A stretch of DNA of 64,000 bases from Cupriavidus sp. WGlv3 (GCF_023952475.1 NZ_JALHRX010000015.1:62001-126000); one strand, 5' to 3'; shown: positions 34,544 to 43,031, counted from the first letter of the stretch. Numbers and translations are program-made. Notes: generated from the letters alone by a model not told the origin.

Positions 34544-34580
34544 ATGTTGTGAGATTTCCCTCGCAACCTTTTGATTGTCA

Positions 34581-35087
34581 ATGAATTTTTCGCTACGTAT
34601 TGCCGAGCCCCGCGACCTGCCGGGCATCGTCGCCATCTACAACAGCACGGTGGCTTCGCGGATGGTCACCGCCGACACCGAGCCGGTCACCGTGGCCTCG
34701 CGCCAGGCGTGGTTCGACGCCCACCAGCCCGGGCGCCGTCCGCTGTGGGTGTGCGAGGACGCCGATGGCAGCATGGCCGGCTGGATGAGCTTTTCCGATT
34801 TCTACGGGCGCCCGGCCTATGGCGCCACCGCCGAGGTGTCGATCTACCTGGACGCACAGCGCCGCGGCCGGGGGCTGGGGCGCTACCTGCTGCAGCAGGC
34901 CATTCACCATGCGCCCACGGTCGGCGTGAACACGCTGCTCGGCTTTATCTTCGGCCACAACGCCCCCAGCCTGGCCTTGTTCGCGGCGCTGGGCTTCACG
35001 CGCTGGGGCGACCTGCCGCGCGTGGCCGTGCTCGACGGCGTCGAGCGCGACCTGATCATCGTTGGCCGCCGCGTGGACGCGGCCTGA
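34581..35087 (+). CDS. GNAT-family N-acetyltransferase (phosphinothricin-acetyltransferase-like)
   Basis: 168 aa. IAEPRDLPGIVAIYNSTVAS at the N-terminus and AEVSIYLDAQRRGRGLGRYL with the acetyl-CoA loop are typical of the Pat/Bar-like GNAT group; FGHNAPSLALFAALGFTRWG closes the fold. Members acetylate small amines such as phosphinothricin or methionine sulfone; the native substrate here is unknown. ATG 34581 is chosen over a TTG two codons upstream. It sits between pilZ (37 bp) and tatD (32 bp), a position usually without such a gene. Confidence 0.86.
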   Translation: MNFSLRIAEPRDLPGIVAIYNSTVASRMVTADTEPVTVASRQAWFDAHQPGRRPLWVCEDADGSMAGWMSFSDFYGRPAYGATAEVSIYLDAQRRGRGLGRYLLQQAIHHAPTVGVNTLLGFIFGHNAPSLALFAALGFTRWGDLPRVAVLDGVERDLIIVGRRVDAA

Positions 35088-35119
35088 GCGCCGCCTCAAC
35101 GCCGTACCTGAGATTTCCC

Positions 35120-35914
35120 ATGTTTGTCGATTCCCACTGCCATATCGATTTCCCCGAACTGGCCGCGCGCCTGCCAGAGCTGCTGGACAACATGCGCGCC
35201 AACCAGGTCACGCATGCGCTGTGCATCTCGGTCACGCTGGAAGACTTCCCGCGCGTGCTGGCGCTGGCCGAGCAGCATCCCAACCTGTACGCATCGGTCG
35301 GCGTGCATCCCGACTATGAAGAGGGCGAGGACCCGACCCTGGAGCGGCTGGTGGCGCTGTCGGCCCACCCGCGCGTGGTCGGCACCGGCGAGACCGGACT
35401 GGACTACTACCGGCTCAACGGCCGCAGCATCGCCGAGATGGAATGGCAGCGCGAACGCTTCCGCACCCATATCCGCGCCGCGCGCCAGACCGGCAAGCCG
35501 CTGATCATCCATACCCGCTCGTCCGCCGACGACACCCTGCGCCTGATGTGCGAGGAAAACGCGGGCGAAGCCGGCGGCGTGATGCACTGCTTCACCGAAA
35601 CCTGGGATGTCGCCCGCCAGGCGCTGGACCAGGGCTTCCATATCTCGTTTTCCGGCATCGTCACCTTCAAGAGCGCGGCGGACCTGCAGGAAACCGCGCG
35701 CAGGGTGCCGCTCGAGCGCATGCTGATCGAGACCGATTCTCCCTACCTGGCCCCCGTGCCATACCGCGGCAAGACCAACGAGCCGGCCTGGGTGCGCCAT
35801 GTGGGCGAGTTCATCGCGCAGCTGCGCGGGGTGCCGGTGGAACAGGTTGCGGAACAAACAACGGAAAATTTCTTCAACCTATTCAAGCACATTGACAGGA
35901 AATCTCATGTTTGA
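35120..35914 (+). CDS. tatD: TatD-family metal-dependent hydrolase
   Basis: TIM-barrel metallohydrolase, 264 aa, related to TatD/YcfH 3'-5' DNases. Metal ligands: DSHCHID at residues 4-10, GETGLDYY with Glu near 93, HTRSS near 130, HCFTETWD near 155 and ETDSPYLAP near 205. A long in-frame extension to 34571 overlaps the GNAT gene in another frame and is rejected. The end overlaps the next gene by 8 bp. Completes the tmk-holB-pilZ-tatD block. Confidence 0.92.
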   Translation: MFVDSHCHIDFPELAARLPELLDNMRANQVTHALCISVTLEDFPRVLALAEQHPNLYASVGVHPDYEEGEDPTLERLVALSAHPRVVGTGETGLDYYRLNGRSIAEMEWQRERFRTHIRAARQTGKPLIIHTRSSADDTLRLMCEENAGEAGGVMHCFTETWDVARQALDQGFHISFSGIVTFKSAADLQETARRVPLERMLIETDSPYLAPVPYRGKTNEPAWVRHVGEFIAQLRGVPVEQVAEQTTENFFNLFKHIDRKSHV

Positions 35915-36653
35915 CATGAAGTTCGTCCGCCGTGCCGCCGGCGCTATTGCGCTGGCCGCCGCCACGCTCGCCCAGGCCGCGCCGGCCGACGACATGCGCA
36001 AGGCGGTGGAATTCGACGACGCCAACACCGTCAAGAAGCTGCTGGCCAAGGGCGTCGACCCCAATGTGGTCGACAACCGCGGCAACCCGGCGCTGGTGCT
36101 GGCGCTGCGCGAGAAGTCGCTGAAGGCGGCCACGGTGCTGATCCGCGCCAAGGATATCGATTTCGACAAGGCCAACCCGGCCGGCGAGACCCCGCTGATG
36201 ATGGCCGCGCTGCAGGGCCAGCTCGACATGGTCAAACTGATGGTCGACGACATGGAGGCCGAGATCAACAAGACCGGCTGGGCCCCGCTGCACTATGCCG
36301 CCACCAACGGCCACAACGACGTGGTCAAGTACCTGGTCGACCATGCCGCGTATATCGACGCCGAAAGCCCCAACGGCACCACGCCGCTGATGATGGCCGC
36401 GCGCGGCGGCCATATCGGGACCGTCAAGCTGCTGCTGGACGAAGGCGCCGACATGCGCCTGAAGAACCAGCAGGGCATGACCGCGATCGACTTTGCCGAG
36501 CGCTACAACCAGGCCGAGATCGCCAGCGGCCTGAAGGCGCGCTGGCAGAAGCTGTATCCGCAGACCCCGATCGTGCCGGCGCCGCCGCTGAAGCCACCCG
36601 TCGCCGAGCCCGGCGGCCAGCGCCCCGCGGCGCCGCAGAGCAAGGGCTGGTAA
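35907..36653 (+). CDS. Ankyrin-repeat protein, exported
   Basis: 248 aa. A signal peptide (KFVRRAAGAIALAAATLAQA, about 4-23) suggests periplasmic location. About five ankyrin repeats span 28-200 (examples NPAGETPLMMAALQGQLDMV, GWAPLHYAATNGHNDVVKYL, NGTTPLMMAARGGHIGTVKL). The C-terminal 45 residues are Pro-rich. Ankyrin stacks bind proteins; no partner is evident. It overlaps tatD by 8 bp and is followed by a DUF1232 gene 15 bp on, so it is translationally linked to the block. Confidence 0.88.
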   Translation: MFDMKFVRRAAGAIALAAATLAQAAPADDMRKAVEFDDANTVKKLLAKGVDPNVVDNRGNPALVLALREKSLKAATVLIRAKDIDFDKANPAGETPLMMAALQGQLDMVKLMVDDMEAEINKTGWAPLHYAATNGHNDVVKYLVDHAAYIDAESPNGTTPLMMAARGGHIGTVKLLLDEGADMRLKNQQGMTAIDFAERYNQAEIASGLKARWQKLYPQTPIVPAPPLKPPVAEPGGQRPAAPQSKGW

Positions 36654-36668
36654 GCCGGCGCGGCGGCG

Positions 36669-37070
36669 ATGGCCAGTGGTTCGCGCCTGCGCCAATGGGC
36701 GCGCGGGCTCAAGGGCAGCCTGCTGATGCTGTGGTTCTGCAGCCGCCATCCCGGCACGCCGTGGACGGCACGGCTGCTGGGCGCGCTGGTGGTGGCCTAC
36801 GCCTTCAGCCCGATCGACCTGATCCCGGACTTCATCCCGGTGCTGGGCTATCTGGATGACGTGCTGCTGGTGCCGCTGGGCATCTGGCTTACGCTGCGGA
36901 TGATCCCCGCCACGGTCAAGGACGAATGCCGCGGCCGCGCCGAGGCCTGGCAGGCCACCCATGCGCAACGGCCGCGCAATCGCGCGGCCGCCGTGGTCAT
37001 CGTGCTGGTGTGGGTGGCGCTGGCCTGGCTGGCGTGGCGCTGGCTGGCACCGTACTGGGCCCGGCCCTAG
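36669..37070 (+). CDS. DUF1232/YkvA-family membrane protein
   Basis: 133 aa. A DUF1232 core, TPWTARLLGALVVAYAFSPI followed by DLIPDFIPVLGYLDD, at about 35-70, plus a C-terminal membrane segment (about 105-125). Function of the family is unknown. It ends at the palindromic tetranucleotide CTAG (37067-37070), which also supplies the stop codon of the convergent egtB, so the two genes overlap tail to tail. Confidence 0.86.
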   Translation: MASGSRLRQWARGLKGSLLMLWFCSRHPGTPWTARLLGALVVAYAFSPIDLIPDFIPVLGYLDDVLLVPLGIWLTLRMIPATVKDECRGRAEAWQATHAQRPRNRAAAVVIVLVWVALAWLAWRWLAPYWARP

Positions 37071-38356
37071 ACGTCGTCGGCCAGCCGCACGCCGGTGAAC
37101 TGCCAGCGCTGGTGCGGATAGAAAAAGTTGCGGTAGGTCGCGCGGATATGCGATTCGGGGGTGACGCACGACCCGCCGCGCAGCACCATCTGGCCGCTCA
37201 TGAACTTGCCGTTGTACTCGCCCACCGCGCCCGCGTTGGGACGGAAGCCCGGATAGGGCAGATAGGCGCTGGCGGTCCATTCCCAGACGTCGCCGAACAT
37301 CTGGCGCAGCACGCCGGCAGTGTTCTGGCGGTCCGGCAGCGGCCGCAGCGCGCGCCCCTCGACAAAATTCCCGGTGGCCGGCAGGCGGCTGGCGGCGTGC
37401 TCCCATTCCGCCTCGGTCGGCAGCCGGCGCTCGGCCCAGCGCGCGAACGCGTCGGCCTCATAGAAGCTGACGTGGGTCACCGGACTGTCGGGGTCGATCG
37501 GATGCATGCCGCGCAGCGTCATCTGCCACCAGGTGCCTTCGCGCTCTTCCCAGTAGAGCGGCGCCTGGATGCCTTGCTCTGCCACCCAGCGCCAGCCGTC
37601 GGACAGCCACAGCCCGGCGCTCTGGTAGCCGCCATCCTCGATGAACTCGAACCATTGCCGGTTGCTGACCGGGTGCGAGCACAGCGTGAAAGGGGCCAGG
37701 TAGGTCTTGTGGCGCGGCCCTTCGCAATCGAAGGCGAAGCTCTCGCCGCGGTGGCCGATCTCGACCAGCCCGCCGTCGAAGCCGATCCAGTCCGGCGCGG
37801 GCCGCGGGTCCGCAATCACCGGCGCGGGCAGTTCCGGGGCAAAGGCGGGGCGCAGCGGGTTCTGCGCGAACAAATGCAGCACATCGGTCAGCAGCAGTTC
37901 CTGGTGCTGCTGTTCGTGTTGCAGGCCAAGCGTGATCAGCGCCGCCTCGTCGTCCGTCTGGGCGCTGCCCAGCAGCGCCAGCATCGCCTCGTCGACGCCT
38001 TCGCGGTACGCCAGCACCTCGTCCAGCGACGGGCGTGTCAGCAGCCCGCGCTGAGGCCGCGGATGGCGCGCGCCGACCGCTTCATAGTACGAGTTGAAGA
38101 GATAGCGGTAGGCCGGGTCCACCGGCTCGTAGTCCGGGATGCGCGCGGCCAGCACGAATTCCTCGAAGAACCACGTGGTGTGCGCCAGGTGCCATTTTGC
38201 CGGGCTGGCGTCATCCATGGACTGCACGGTGGCATCGGCATCGGACAGGTCGGCCACCAGGGTTTCGGTGGCGGCGCGGACATGCCGGTACTGCGAAAGC
38301 AGGGCGGGTTCGTGCGGCGGATGGAGGGCGGCTCCTGGCAACAGGGCTGAAGTCAT
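37067..38356 (-). CDS. egtB: Ergothioneine biosynthesis sulfoxide synthase (EgtB)
   Basis: Non-haem iron enzyme, 429 aa, joining a cysteine-containing thiol and N-alpha-trimethylhistidine with O2. The N-terminal DinB_2-like domain carries iron ligands: His56 or His59 (KWHLAHTT) and HEQQHQE (His147, His151). The C-terminal FGE-sulfatase fold includes RRLPTEAEWEHAA and VLRGGSCVTPESHIRATYRN. Start 38356 (MTSALLPG) is used; the 27-residue upstream extension is Pro/Gly-rich. No egtD methyltransferase is adjacent on either side. Confidence in family is high; donor thiol (Cys or gamma-Glu-Cys) unknown. Confidence 0.88.
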   Translation of the reverse strand: MTSALLPGAALHPPHEPALLSQYRHVRAATETLVADLSDADATVQSMDDASPAKWHLAHTTWFFEEFVLAARIPDYEPVDPAYRYLFNSYYEAVGARHPRPQRGLLTRPSLDEVLAYREGVDEAMLALLGSAQTDDEAALITLGLQHEQQHQELLLTDVLHLFAQNPLRPAFAPELPAPVIADPRPAPDWIGFDGGLVEIGHRGESFAFDCEGPRHKTYLAPFTLCSHPVSNRQWFEFIEDGGYQSAGLWLSDGWRWVAEQGIQAPLYWEEREGTWWQMTLRGMHPIDPDSPVTHVSFYEADAFARWAERRLPTEAEWEHAASRLPATGNFVEGRALRPLPDRQNTAGVLRQMFGDVWEWTASAYLPYPGFRPNAGAVGEYNGKFMSGQMVLRGGSCVTPESHIRATYRNFFYPHQRWQFTGVRLADDV

Positions 38357-38496
38357 GCGGGCTCCCGGGTTGGATCGGTCGATGACTGCAGGCGGTGCGC
38401 CGCCGCGGCCAGGGGCCGGCGGCCGCGCGCCGCCCATGGCACGCGGGGCGCCGTAGCGCCCCGAACCATCATAGACCCGATCCGGTCCCGGGGCGA

Positions 38497-38521
38497 GCCG
38501 GCGCCGTCCTACAGCGCCGGC
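38497..38521 (-). terminator. Hairpin downstream of azoR
   Basis: GCCGGCGC / GCGCCGGC form an 8-bp perfect stem with a 9-nt loop, 26 bp past the azoR stop on the minus strand and upstream of egtB. No U tract. It may end the azoR transcript. Nothing else stands out in 38357-38546. Confidence 0.3.
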
Positions 38522-38546
38522 CCGGTCCCCGCGGACTCAGGTGGCT

Positions 38547-39167
38547 TCAGGCAGCCAGCGGGCTGGCATCGTTCAGCGCCGCGATCTCGGTGCGGGCGCT
38601 GGCCAGCCCGGCTTCGCGGAACTGCGGCCCCATCGCCAGGCCGTGGGCGCGCACGTAGGTGATGTCGGTGATGCCCATGAAGCGGAACACGATATCGACG
38701 GTCTTTTCATGCAGGTCCAGCTCGTTGGCATCCTGGCGCACGCCGCCGCGCGACGACACCACGATCACGCGCTTGCCGCCAGCCAGGCCCACCGGGCCGT
38801 TCTCGGTGTACTTGAAGGTGCGGCCAGCCTGCGCGACGCGGTCGATCCAGGCCTTGAGCTGGCTCGGGATGCTGAAGTTGTACTGCGGCACGCCCACCAC
38901 CAGCACGTCGGCGGCGAGGAACTCGGCCAGCCACTGTTCGGTGCGCTCCAGCTCGGCCTGCTGCACGGCGTTCAGGCCGTCCTTGGGGCCGCCCAGCACG
39001 GGCAGAAGGTTGCCCGACAGGTGCGCCGGGGCGTCCTGGTCGAGGTCGCGCACGGTCACGGTGGCGCCGGGGTTGGCGGCGACCAGGTCGGCCACCACGC
39101 TGGCGGTCAGGCCGCGCGAAACAGAGTTGTCGCCGAGGACGCTGGAATCGATCTGCAGGATGTTCAT
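38547..39167 (-). CDS. azoR: FMN-dependent NADH:quinone reductase / azoreductase (AzoR)
   Basis: Flavodoxin-like reductase, 206 aa. DSSVLGDNSVSRGL at 7-20 is the FMN phosphate loop; VPQYNFSIPSQLKAWIDR near 95 and VVSSRGGV near 140 are AzoR marks. It reduces quinones and azo compounds by two-electron transfer, in the cytoplasm. ATG 39167 (MNILQID) follows GGAGAAAG; the longer frame runs into the lysR promoter. Divergent from a LysR gene across 162 bp containing a strong inverted repeat, so it is probably the regulator's target. Confidence 0.92.
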   Translation of the reverse strand: MNILQIDSSVLGDNSVSRGLTASVVADLVAANPGATVTVRDLDQDAPAHLSGNLLPVLGGPKDGLNAVQQAELERTEQWLAEFLAADVLVVGVPQYNFSIPSQLKAWIDRVAQAGRTFKYTENGPVGLAGGKRVIVVSSRGGVRQDANELDLHEKTVDIVFRFMGITDITYVRAHGLAMGPQFREAGLASARTEIAALNDASPLAA

Positions 39168-39224
39168 GTCTTTCTCCACAAGGATGCGGTTGCGATGGAG
39201 AAAAGATAGCGGCTGGCCATTGGT

Positions 39225-39264
39225 ATCGGTAGTGAGGCAAAATGCAAAGGATTGTTCTACCGAT
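39225..39264. promoter_or_regulatory. Inverted repeat in the azoR-lysR divergent promoter
   Basis: ATCGGTAG (39225-39232) and CTACCGAT (39257-39264) are perfect 8-bp inverted arms with a 24-bp spacer, placed centrally between the two divergent starts. The arrangement fits a LysR-type regulator binding two sites to control azoR and itself. Confidence 0.5.
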
Positions 39265-39329
39265 GCAACGCCATGCCGGATGGCAATCCCGCTGGATCGC
39301 GGGCCATCCGCGTGACTCCGGAGCCATCC

Positions 39330-40277
39330 ATGCAAGACCTCAACGACCTGTCCCTGTTCGCCCAAGTGGTCGAGCACGGCAGTTTTTCCGCGGCCAGCCG
39401 CGCCACCGGCGTGCCCAAGTCGCGCCTGAGCCGGCGCATCGCCCAGCTCGAGCGCGAACTGGGCGTGCAGCTGCTACGCCGGACCACGCGCCAGGTGCGC
39501 GTGACCCCGCTGGGGGAATCCTTCTACGAACGCTGCCGCGCCATGCTCAACGAGGCCGAGGCCGCGCGCGAGGTCATCGAACAGGCGCGCGAACAGCCCG
39601 GCGGCACGCTGCGGGTGAGCTGCCCGATCGCCATCGCCCAGATCCTGCTGGCGCCGGCGATCGGCCACTTCATGCGCGCCAACCCGGCGGTGCGCATCGA
39701 GCTGGAAACCACCAACCGGCGCGTCGACGTGATCGGCGAGGGCTTCGACCTGGCGCTGCGCGTGCGCGAGGTGATGGAAGACTCCAGCCTGGCGGTGCGC
39801 ACCTTTGGCGAAAGCGAGCTGATGCTGGTGGCCAGCCCGGCGCTGCTCGACAGCATCGGCCGGCCGCGCACGCCGCAGGCGCTCGACGGCATGCCGGGCA
39901 TGGGCCAGCAGCCGCACGACGGCAAGCACGTCTGGACCTTGCGCTGCAAGACCGGCGACTCGATCCAGATCGCCTACGATCCGCGCCTGGTCACCGACGA
40001 GTTCGCCTTGCTGCGCGAGGCCGCCATCGCCGGCGTCGGCGTGGCCATGCTGCCGCGCATGTTCTGCCGCGAGGCGCTGGAGAACGGCGAGCTGGAACTG
40101 GTGCTGCCGCAGTACGACATGCCGGTCGGCACGCTGCACGCGGTGTTCCCGTCGCGCAAGGGCGTGACGCCGGCCACCCGGCGCTTTCTCGACTTCCTGG
40201 GCGAGGTGTTGCCCGAATGCGCGCACAAGGTCGGCATGCAGCAGCCGCGCACGCCGGCGATGCACCGCGTGGTGTAG
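39330..40277 (+). CDS. LysR-family transcriptional regulator (next to azoR)
   Basis: 315 aa. The winged helix-turn-helix occupies 1-65 (FAQVVEHGSFSAASRATGV, PKSRLSRRIAQLERELGVQL); the effector domain (about 90-300) starts GGTLRVSCPIAIAQ. Closest in style to the AaeR/DsdC-like group near quinone reductases. ATG 39330 (MQDLNDLSLF) is the usual LysR start; upstream codons in frame are noise. Likely controls azoR in response to quinone-like or electrophilic compounds; inference from the divergent layout. Confidence 0.9.
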   Translation: MQDLNDLSLFAQVVEHGSFSAASRATGVPKSRLSRRIAQLERELGVQLLRRTTRQVRVTPLGESFYERCRAMLNEAEAAREVIEQAREQPGGTLRVSCPIAIAQILLAPAIGHFMRANPAVRIELETTNRRVDVIGEGFDLALRVREVMEDSSLAVRTFGESELMLVASPALLDSIGRPRTPQALDGMPGMGQQPHDGKHVWTLRCKTGDSIQIAYDPRLVTDEFALLREAAIAGVGVAMLPRMFCREALENGELELVLPQYDMPVGTLHAVFPSRKGVTPATRRFLDFLGEVLPECAHKVGMQQPRTPAMHRVV

Positions 40278-40360
40278 CGCTGCCCGCGGCATGTGCCGGC
40301 GCCATGTGCGAGGGCTGGTGACGGCCGCGTCGGTGCCGGCCCGCGTCGCGCATTTGCGCC

Positions 40361-40389
40361 TTTACGTTCACGCCGGCTCGCACTAAGGT
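40361..40389 (+). promoter_or_regulatory. Candidate promoter of the doxX-like gene
   Basis: TTTACG (40361-40366) and TAAGGT (40384-40389) are spaced 17 bp, 78 bp upstream of the gene. Both hexamers are imperfect. The 40278-40461 gap shows no other element. Confidence 0.35.
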
Positions 40390-40467
40390 ACAGGGGCGAA
40401 CCGTGCGCGTGAGGGCTAAGGCGCATGGATCGATAACTTCTCACAGACAACGGCAAGGAGAATGGCC

Positions 40468-40887
40468 ATGGGTGGCTCTCAGGGTTCCCAGGACTTGGGC
40501 AAGGCGCTGCTGCGCATCGTGCTTGGCGTGTTGATCCTGATGCATGGCATCGCCAAGGTCACGGGCGCGTCCGGCATCGGTTTCGTGTCGAAGATGGTGG
40601 CCGACGCCGGCTTGCCGGCCTGGGTCGCCTACGGGGTCTACCTGGGCGAGGTCGTCGCACCGATCCTGCTGATCATCGGGCTGTGGAGCCGGCTGGCGGC
40701 GCTGGTGGTCGCCCTCAACATGCTGTTTGCCGTCGGGCTGGTGCATACCAAGGAGCTTGGCATGCTGTCCAATACCGGCGGCTGGGCCCTCGAGCTGCAG
40801 GGCATGTACCTGGGGGCGGCGCTGGCGGTGGTGCTGCTGGGGGCGGGCCGGCTCAGCGTGGGCGGCATCAACGGCAAGCTCAACTAG
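40468..40887 (+). CDS. DoxX-family membrane protein
   Basis: 139 aa with four membrane segments (about 12-30, 48-72, 75-95, 108-130). ILMHGIAKVTGA and YLGEVVAPILLIIGLW are DoxX/SURF4-like features. ATG 40468 is preferred over 40462 because AAGGAG ends 7 nt before it but only 1 nt before the other. DoxX proteins are linked to quinone or thiosulfate oxidation or to oxidative stress; no partner is nearby. Inner membrane. Confidence 0.85.
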   Translation: MGGSQGSQDLGKALLRIVLGVLILMHGIAKVTGASGIGFVSKMVADAGLPAWVAYGVYLGEVVAPILLIIGLWSRLAALVVALNMLFAVGLVHTKELGMLSNTGGWALELQGMYLGAALAVVLLGAGRLSVGGINGKLN

Positions 40888-40947
40888 CGCGACCCGCAAA
40901 ACGCAATTCGCAACGCCTGCGCCGCCGTCAATTCCTGGAGATGTATC

Positions 40948-41538
40948 GTGAATGCGTTCCGGCAACTCTTCCCGGTTGCGATCCGGGGAACGATCCCCGC
41001 GGCGGTCGCGGCGCTGCTGCTGTCGGGCTGCGCCAGCGTGCCCGACATCAAGACCGACTACAACCGCGCCACCGACTTCAGCGCCTACCGCACCTTCGGC
41101 TTTGTCGAGCGTCCCGGCACCGACCGCGCCGGCTATGAAAGCCTGACCACCCAGTACTTCAAGACCGCGGTCCAGCGCGAACTGGGCGCGCGCGGCTACC
41201 GCTACGTGGCGCAGTCGCCGGACCTGCTGGTCAACTTCAATGCCAGGCTGCAGGAAAAGGTGGAGGTCAGCCCGGCACCCGCGCCGATGATGGGCTACTA
41301 CGGCTATCGCGGCGGGCTGTATGCGCCGTGGCCGGGCTACGGCTTCTATAACGACGTCTACCGCTACACCGAGGGCACCGTGAACATCGACCTGGTCGAC
41401 CGGCGCCAGATGAAGCTGGTGTGGGAAGGCGTGGCGGTCGGCAGCGTCGACACCAGCGACAAGGCCAGCGCCCAGCAGCGCATCGACAGGACCGTGGCGC
41501 AGATCTTCGCCAAGTACCCGTTCCGGGTCGGGCAGTAA
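40948..41538 (+). CDS. DUF4136 lipoprotein
   Basis: 196 aa. A GTG start with GGAG 7 nt upstream gives MNAFRQLFPVAIRGT, and a signal sequence with lipobox LLLSGC (lipidated Cys near residue 28). The mature domain starts ASVPDIKTDYNRATDFSAYR, typical of DUF4136, which has a periplasmic or outer-membrane role of unknown nature. A Tyr/Gly-rich stretch (MMGYYGYRGGLYAPWPGYGF) lies near 110-130. It follows the DoxX gene by 60 bp and converges on the REC-EAL gene with an 18-bp gap. Confidence 0.88.
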   Translation: MNAFRQLFPVAIRGTIPAAVAALLLSGCASVPDIKTDYNRATDFSAYRTFGFVERPGTDRAGYESLTTQYFKTAVQRELGARGYRYVAQSPDLLVNFNARLQEKVEVSPAPAPMMGYYGYRGGLYAPWPGYGFYNDVYRYTEGTVNIDLVDRRQMKLVWEGVAVGSVDTSDKASAQQRIDRTVAQIFAKYPFRVGQ

Positions 41539-41556
41539 GGCCGGCGCCGCCGCCGC

Positions 41557-42780
41557 TCAGGCCGGCGGCGTTGCCGCCGCCCGCTCGATGGCGTCGGCGA
41601 CGAAGGCCTCCGCCGCCCTGGGCGCCGACCACAGGTAGCCCTGGCCGAGCGGACAGCCCAGGGCCCGCAGCGCGGCGCGCTGGGCGTCGGTCTCGATGCC
41701 CTCGGCCACGCACTCCAGCCCCAGTTCCCGGGCCAGGCCGATCATGCTGCGGCAGATCGTGGCGCGCTGGCCGTGCCCGTCGACTGCGGCGACGAACGAC
41801 CGGTCCACTTTCAGTTGCGTGAACGGCAGGTCTGCCAGCAGCTTGAGCGTGGCGATGCCCACGCCGAAATCGTCGATCGCCACGCCATAGCCGAGCAGCC
41901 GCAGCCGGTTCAGCGCCACCGACAGCGCCAGCGTGTCCGGCACCGGGTAGCCCTCGGTCAGCTCCACCGTCAGCGCCTGCCGCGGCACGCCGCTGGCGGC
42001 CACCAGCGCCTCGAACGATTCCAGCACGCCGGGCCGGCACAGGGTCTGCGCCGACGCGTTCAGGCCCATCGCAATCCCGACCCCGGCGGCGCGCAGGCGC
42101 TGCTGCGCCGCCAGGCACTGGCGCGCGACCAGGAAGAACACCGGGTCGGCCGCGTCCCGCGCCTCGAGCTGCGGGATGAACTGGTCGGGCGGTACCAGGC
42201 CATGCACGGGATGGCGCCAGCGCACCAGCGCTTCGGCTCCGGCCAGGCGGCCGCTGGCGATATCGTGCTGGGGCTGCAGCATGACCAGCAGGTCCGAGCC
42301 GGCGCGGGTCGCGGCGAGCAGTTCCTCGGCGTCGGGCGTCCAGGCAGGCACGCCGGCCGCGGCATCCTGGCGCACCAGGGCATCGGCCAGGATCACTTCG
42401 AGCGCATCGCGCGACAGCGGCTTGCGCAGCGCGTGCACGCGCGGGATGCCGGCGGCATGCGCCAGGCCGCGGTTGGAATCGAGGATGTCTTCGGCCAGCG
42501 CCGTGACCCAGACCCACACCGGCGGCGCGCCGGCGAAGGCGCGCGGGCCGCGCCGGTGCAGCTCGGCGATCAGCTCGGGGCCATTGCAGCCGGGCATTTC
42601 GATATCGCACAGCACTACGTCGAAGGGCTCGCGCGCCAGCAGCTCGGCCGCCTGCGTGCCGTTGTGCGCGCTGGTGAGAGTCTGCACGCCGACATGGCGC
42701 AGCAGGCCCTCGGCGGCGGCGCGCTGGAACGGATGGTCTTCGACGACGAGGATGCGCAGCCTGGCGTAACGGATTGGCAT
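41557..42780 (-). CDS. Response regulator with EAL domain (c-di-GMP phosphodiesterase)
   Basis: REC-EAL protein, 407 aa, predicted to lower c-di-GMP. The receiver (about 8-130) has the acidic pair in ILVVEDHPFQR, phospho-acceptor Asp in VVLCDIEMPG and Lys in ALRKPLS. In the EAL domain (about 150-400) all catalytic residues look retained: AEALVRW, the Asn of NASAQTL, ELTEG, IDDFGVG, LKVDRSF, AEGIET and QGYLW. No GGDEF domain, no membrane segment. Start 42780 (MPIRYARL) is chosen; the 47-residue upstream extension is Arg/Pro-rich noise. No cognate sensor kinase is adjacent; divergent from ftsK. Confidence 0.88.
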   Translation of the reverse strand: MPIRYARLRILVVEDHPFQRAAAEGLLRHVGVQTLTSAHNGTQAAELLAREPFDVVLCDIEMPGCNGPELIAELHRRGPRAFAGAPPVWVWVTALAEDILDSNRGLAHAAGIPRVHALRKPLSRDALEVILADALVRQDAAAGVPAWTPDAEELLAATRAGSDLLVMLQPQHDIASGRLAGAEALVRWRHPVHGLVPPDQFIPQLEARDAADPVFFLVARQCLAAQQRLRAAGVGIAMGLNASAQTLCRPGVLESFEALVAASGVPRQALTVELTEGYPVPDTLALSVALNRLRLLGYGVAIDDFGVGIATLKLLADLPFTQLKVDRSFVAAVDGHGQRATICRSMIGLARELGLECVAEGIETDAQRAALRALGCPLGQGYLWSAPRAAEAFVADAIERAAATPPA

Positions 42781-42936
42781 GGAGCGTGAGGAGAAGGAAA
42801 GGGCGGCGGGCCGCCGGCATGCGATGCGATCGGGTTTGCCGAATGGTAGCGCGGCGCGCCTGCGCCAAGCGCCGGCGGGGTGATGGCGTGGTGGTGAATG
42901 TGCCCGCGATCGCCCTGGCATTGTTGCGCAATGGCG

Positions 42937-43006
42937 TTGAAAAAGCGCCGCGTTACGAATATTTGCGCTTTCCGATTCAATCGCCGACTGTCATAACCGC
43001 TACAAT
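42937..43006 (+). promoter_or_regulatory. Candidate ftsK promoter region
   Basis: Within the 251-bp divergent gap, TTGAAA (42937-42942) and TATTTG (42960-42965) are 17 bp apart, and a separate TACAAT (43001-43006) lies closer to the ftsK start. Either may serve; the second lacks a good -35. Confidence 0.35.
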
Positions 43007-43031
43007 CGCTGCCCGGTGTTTTGAAGATGGC

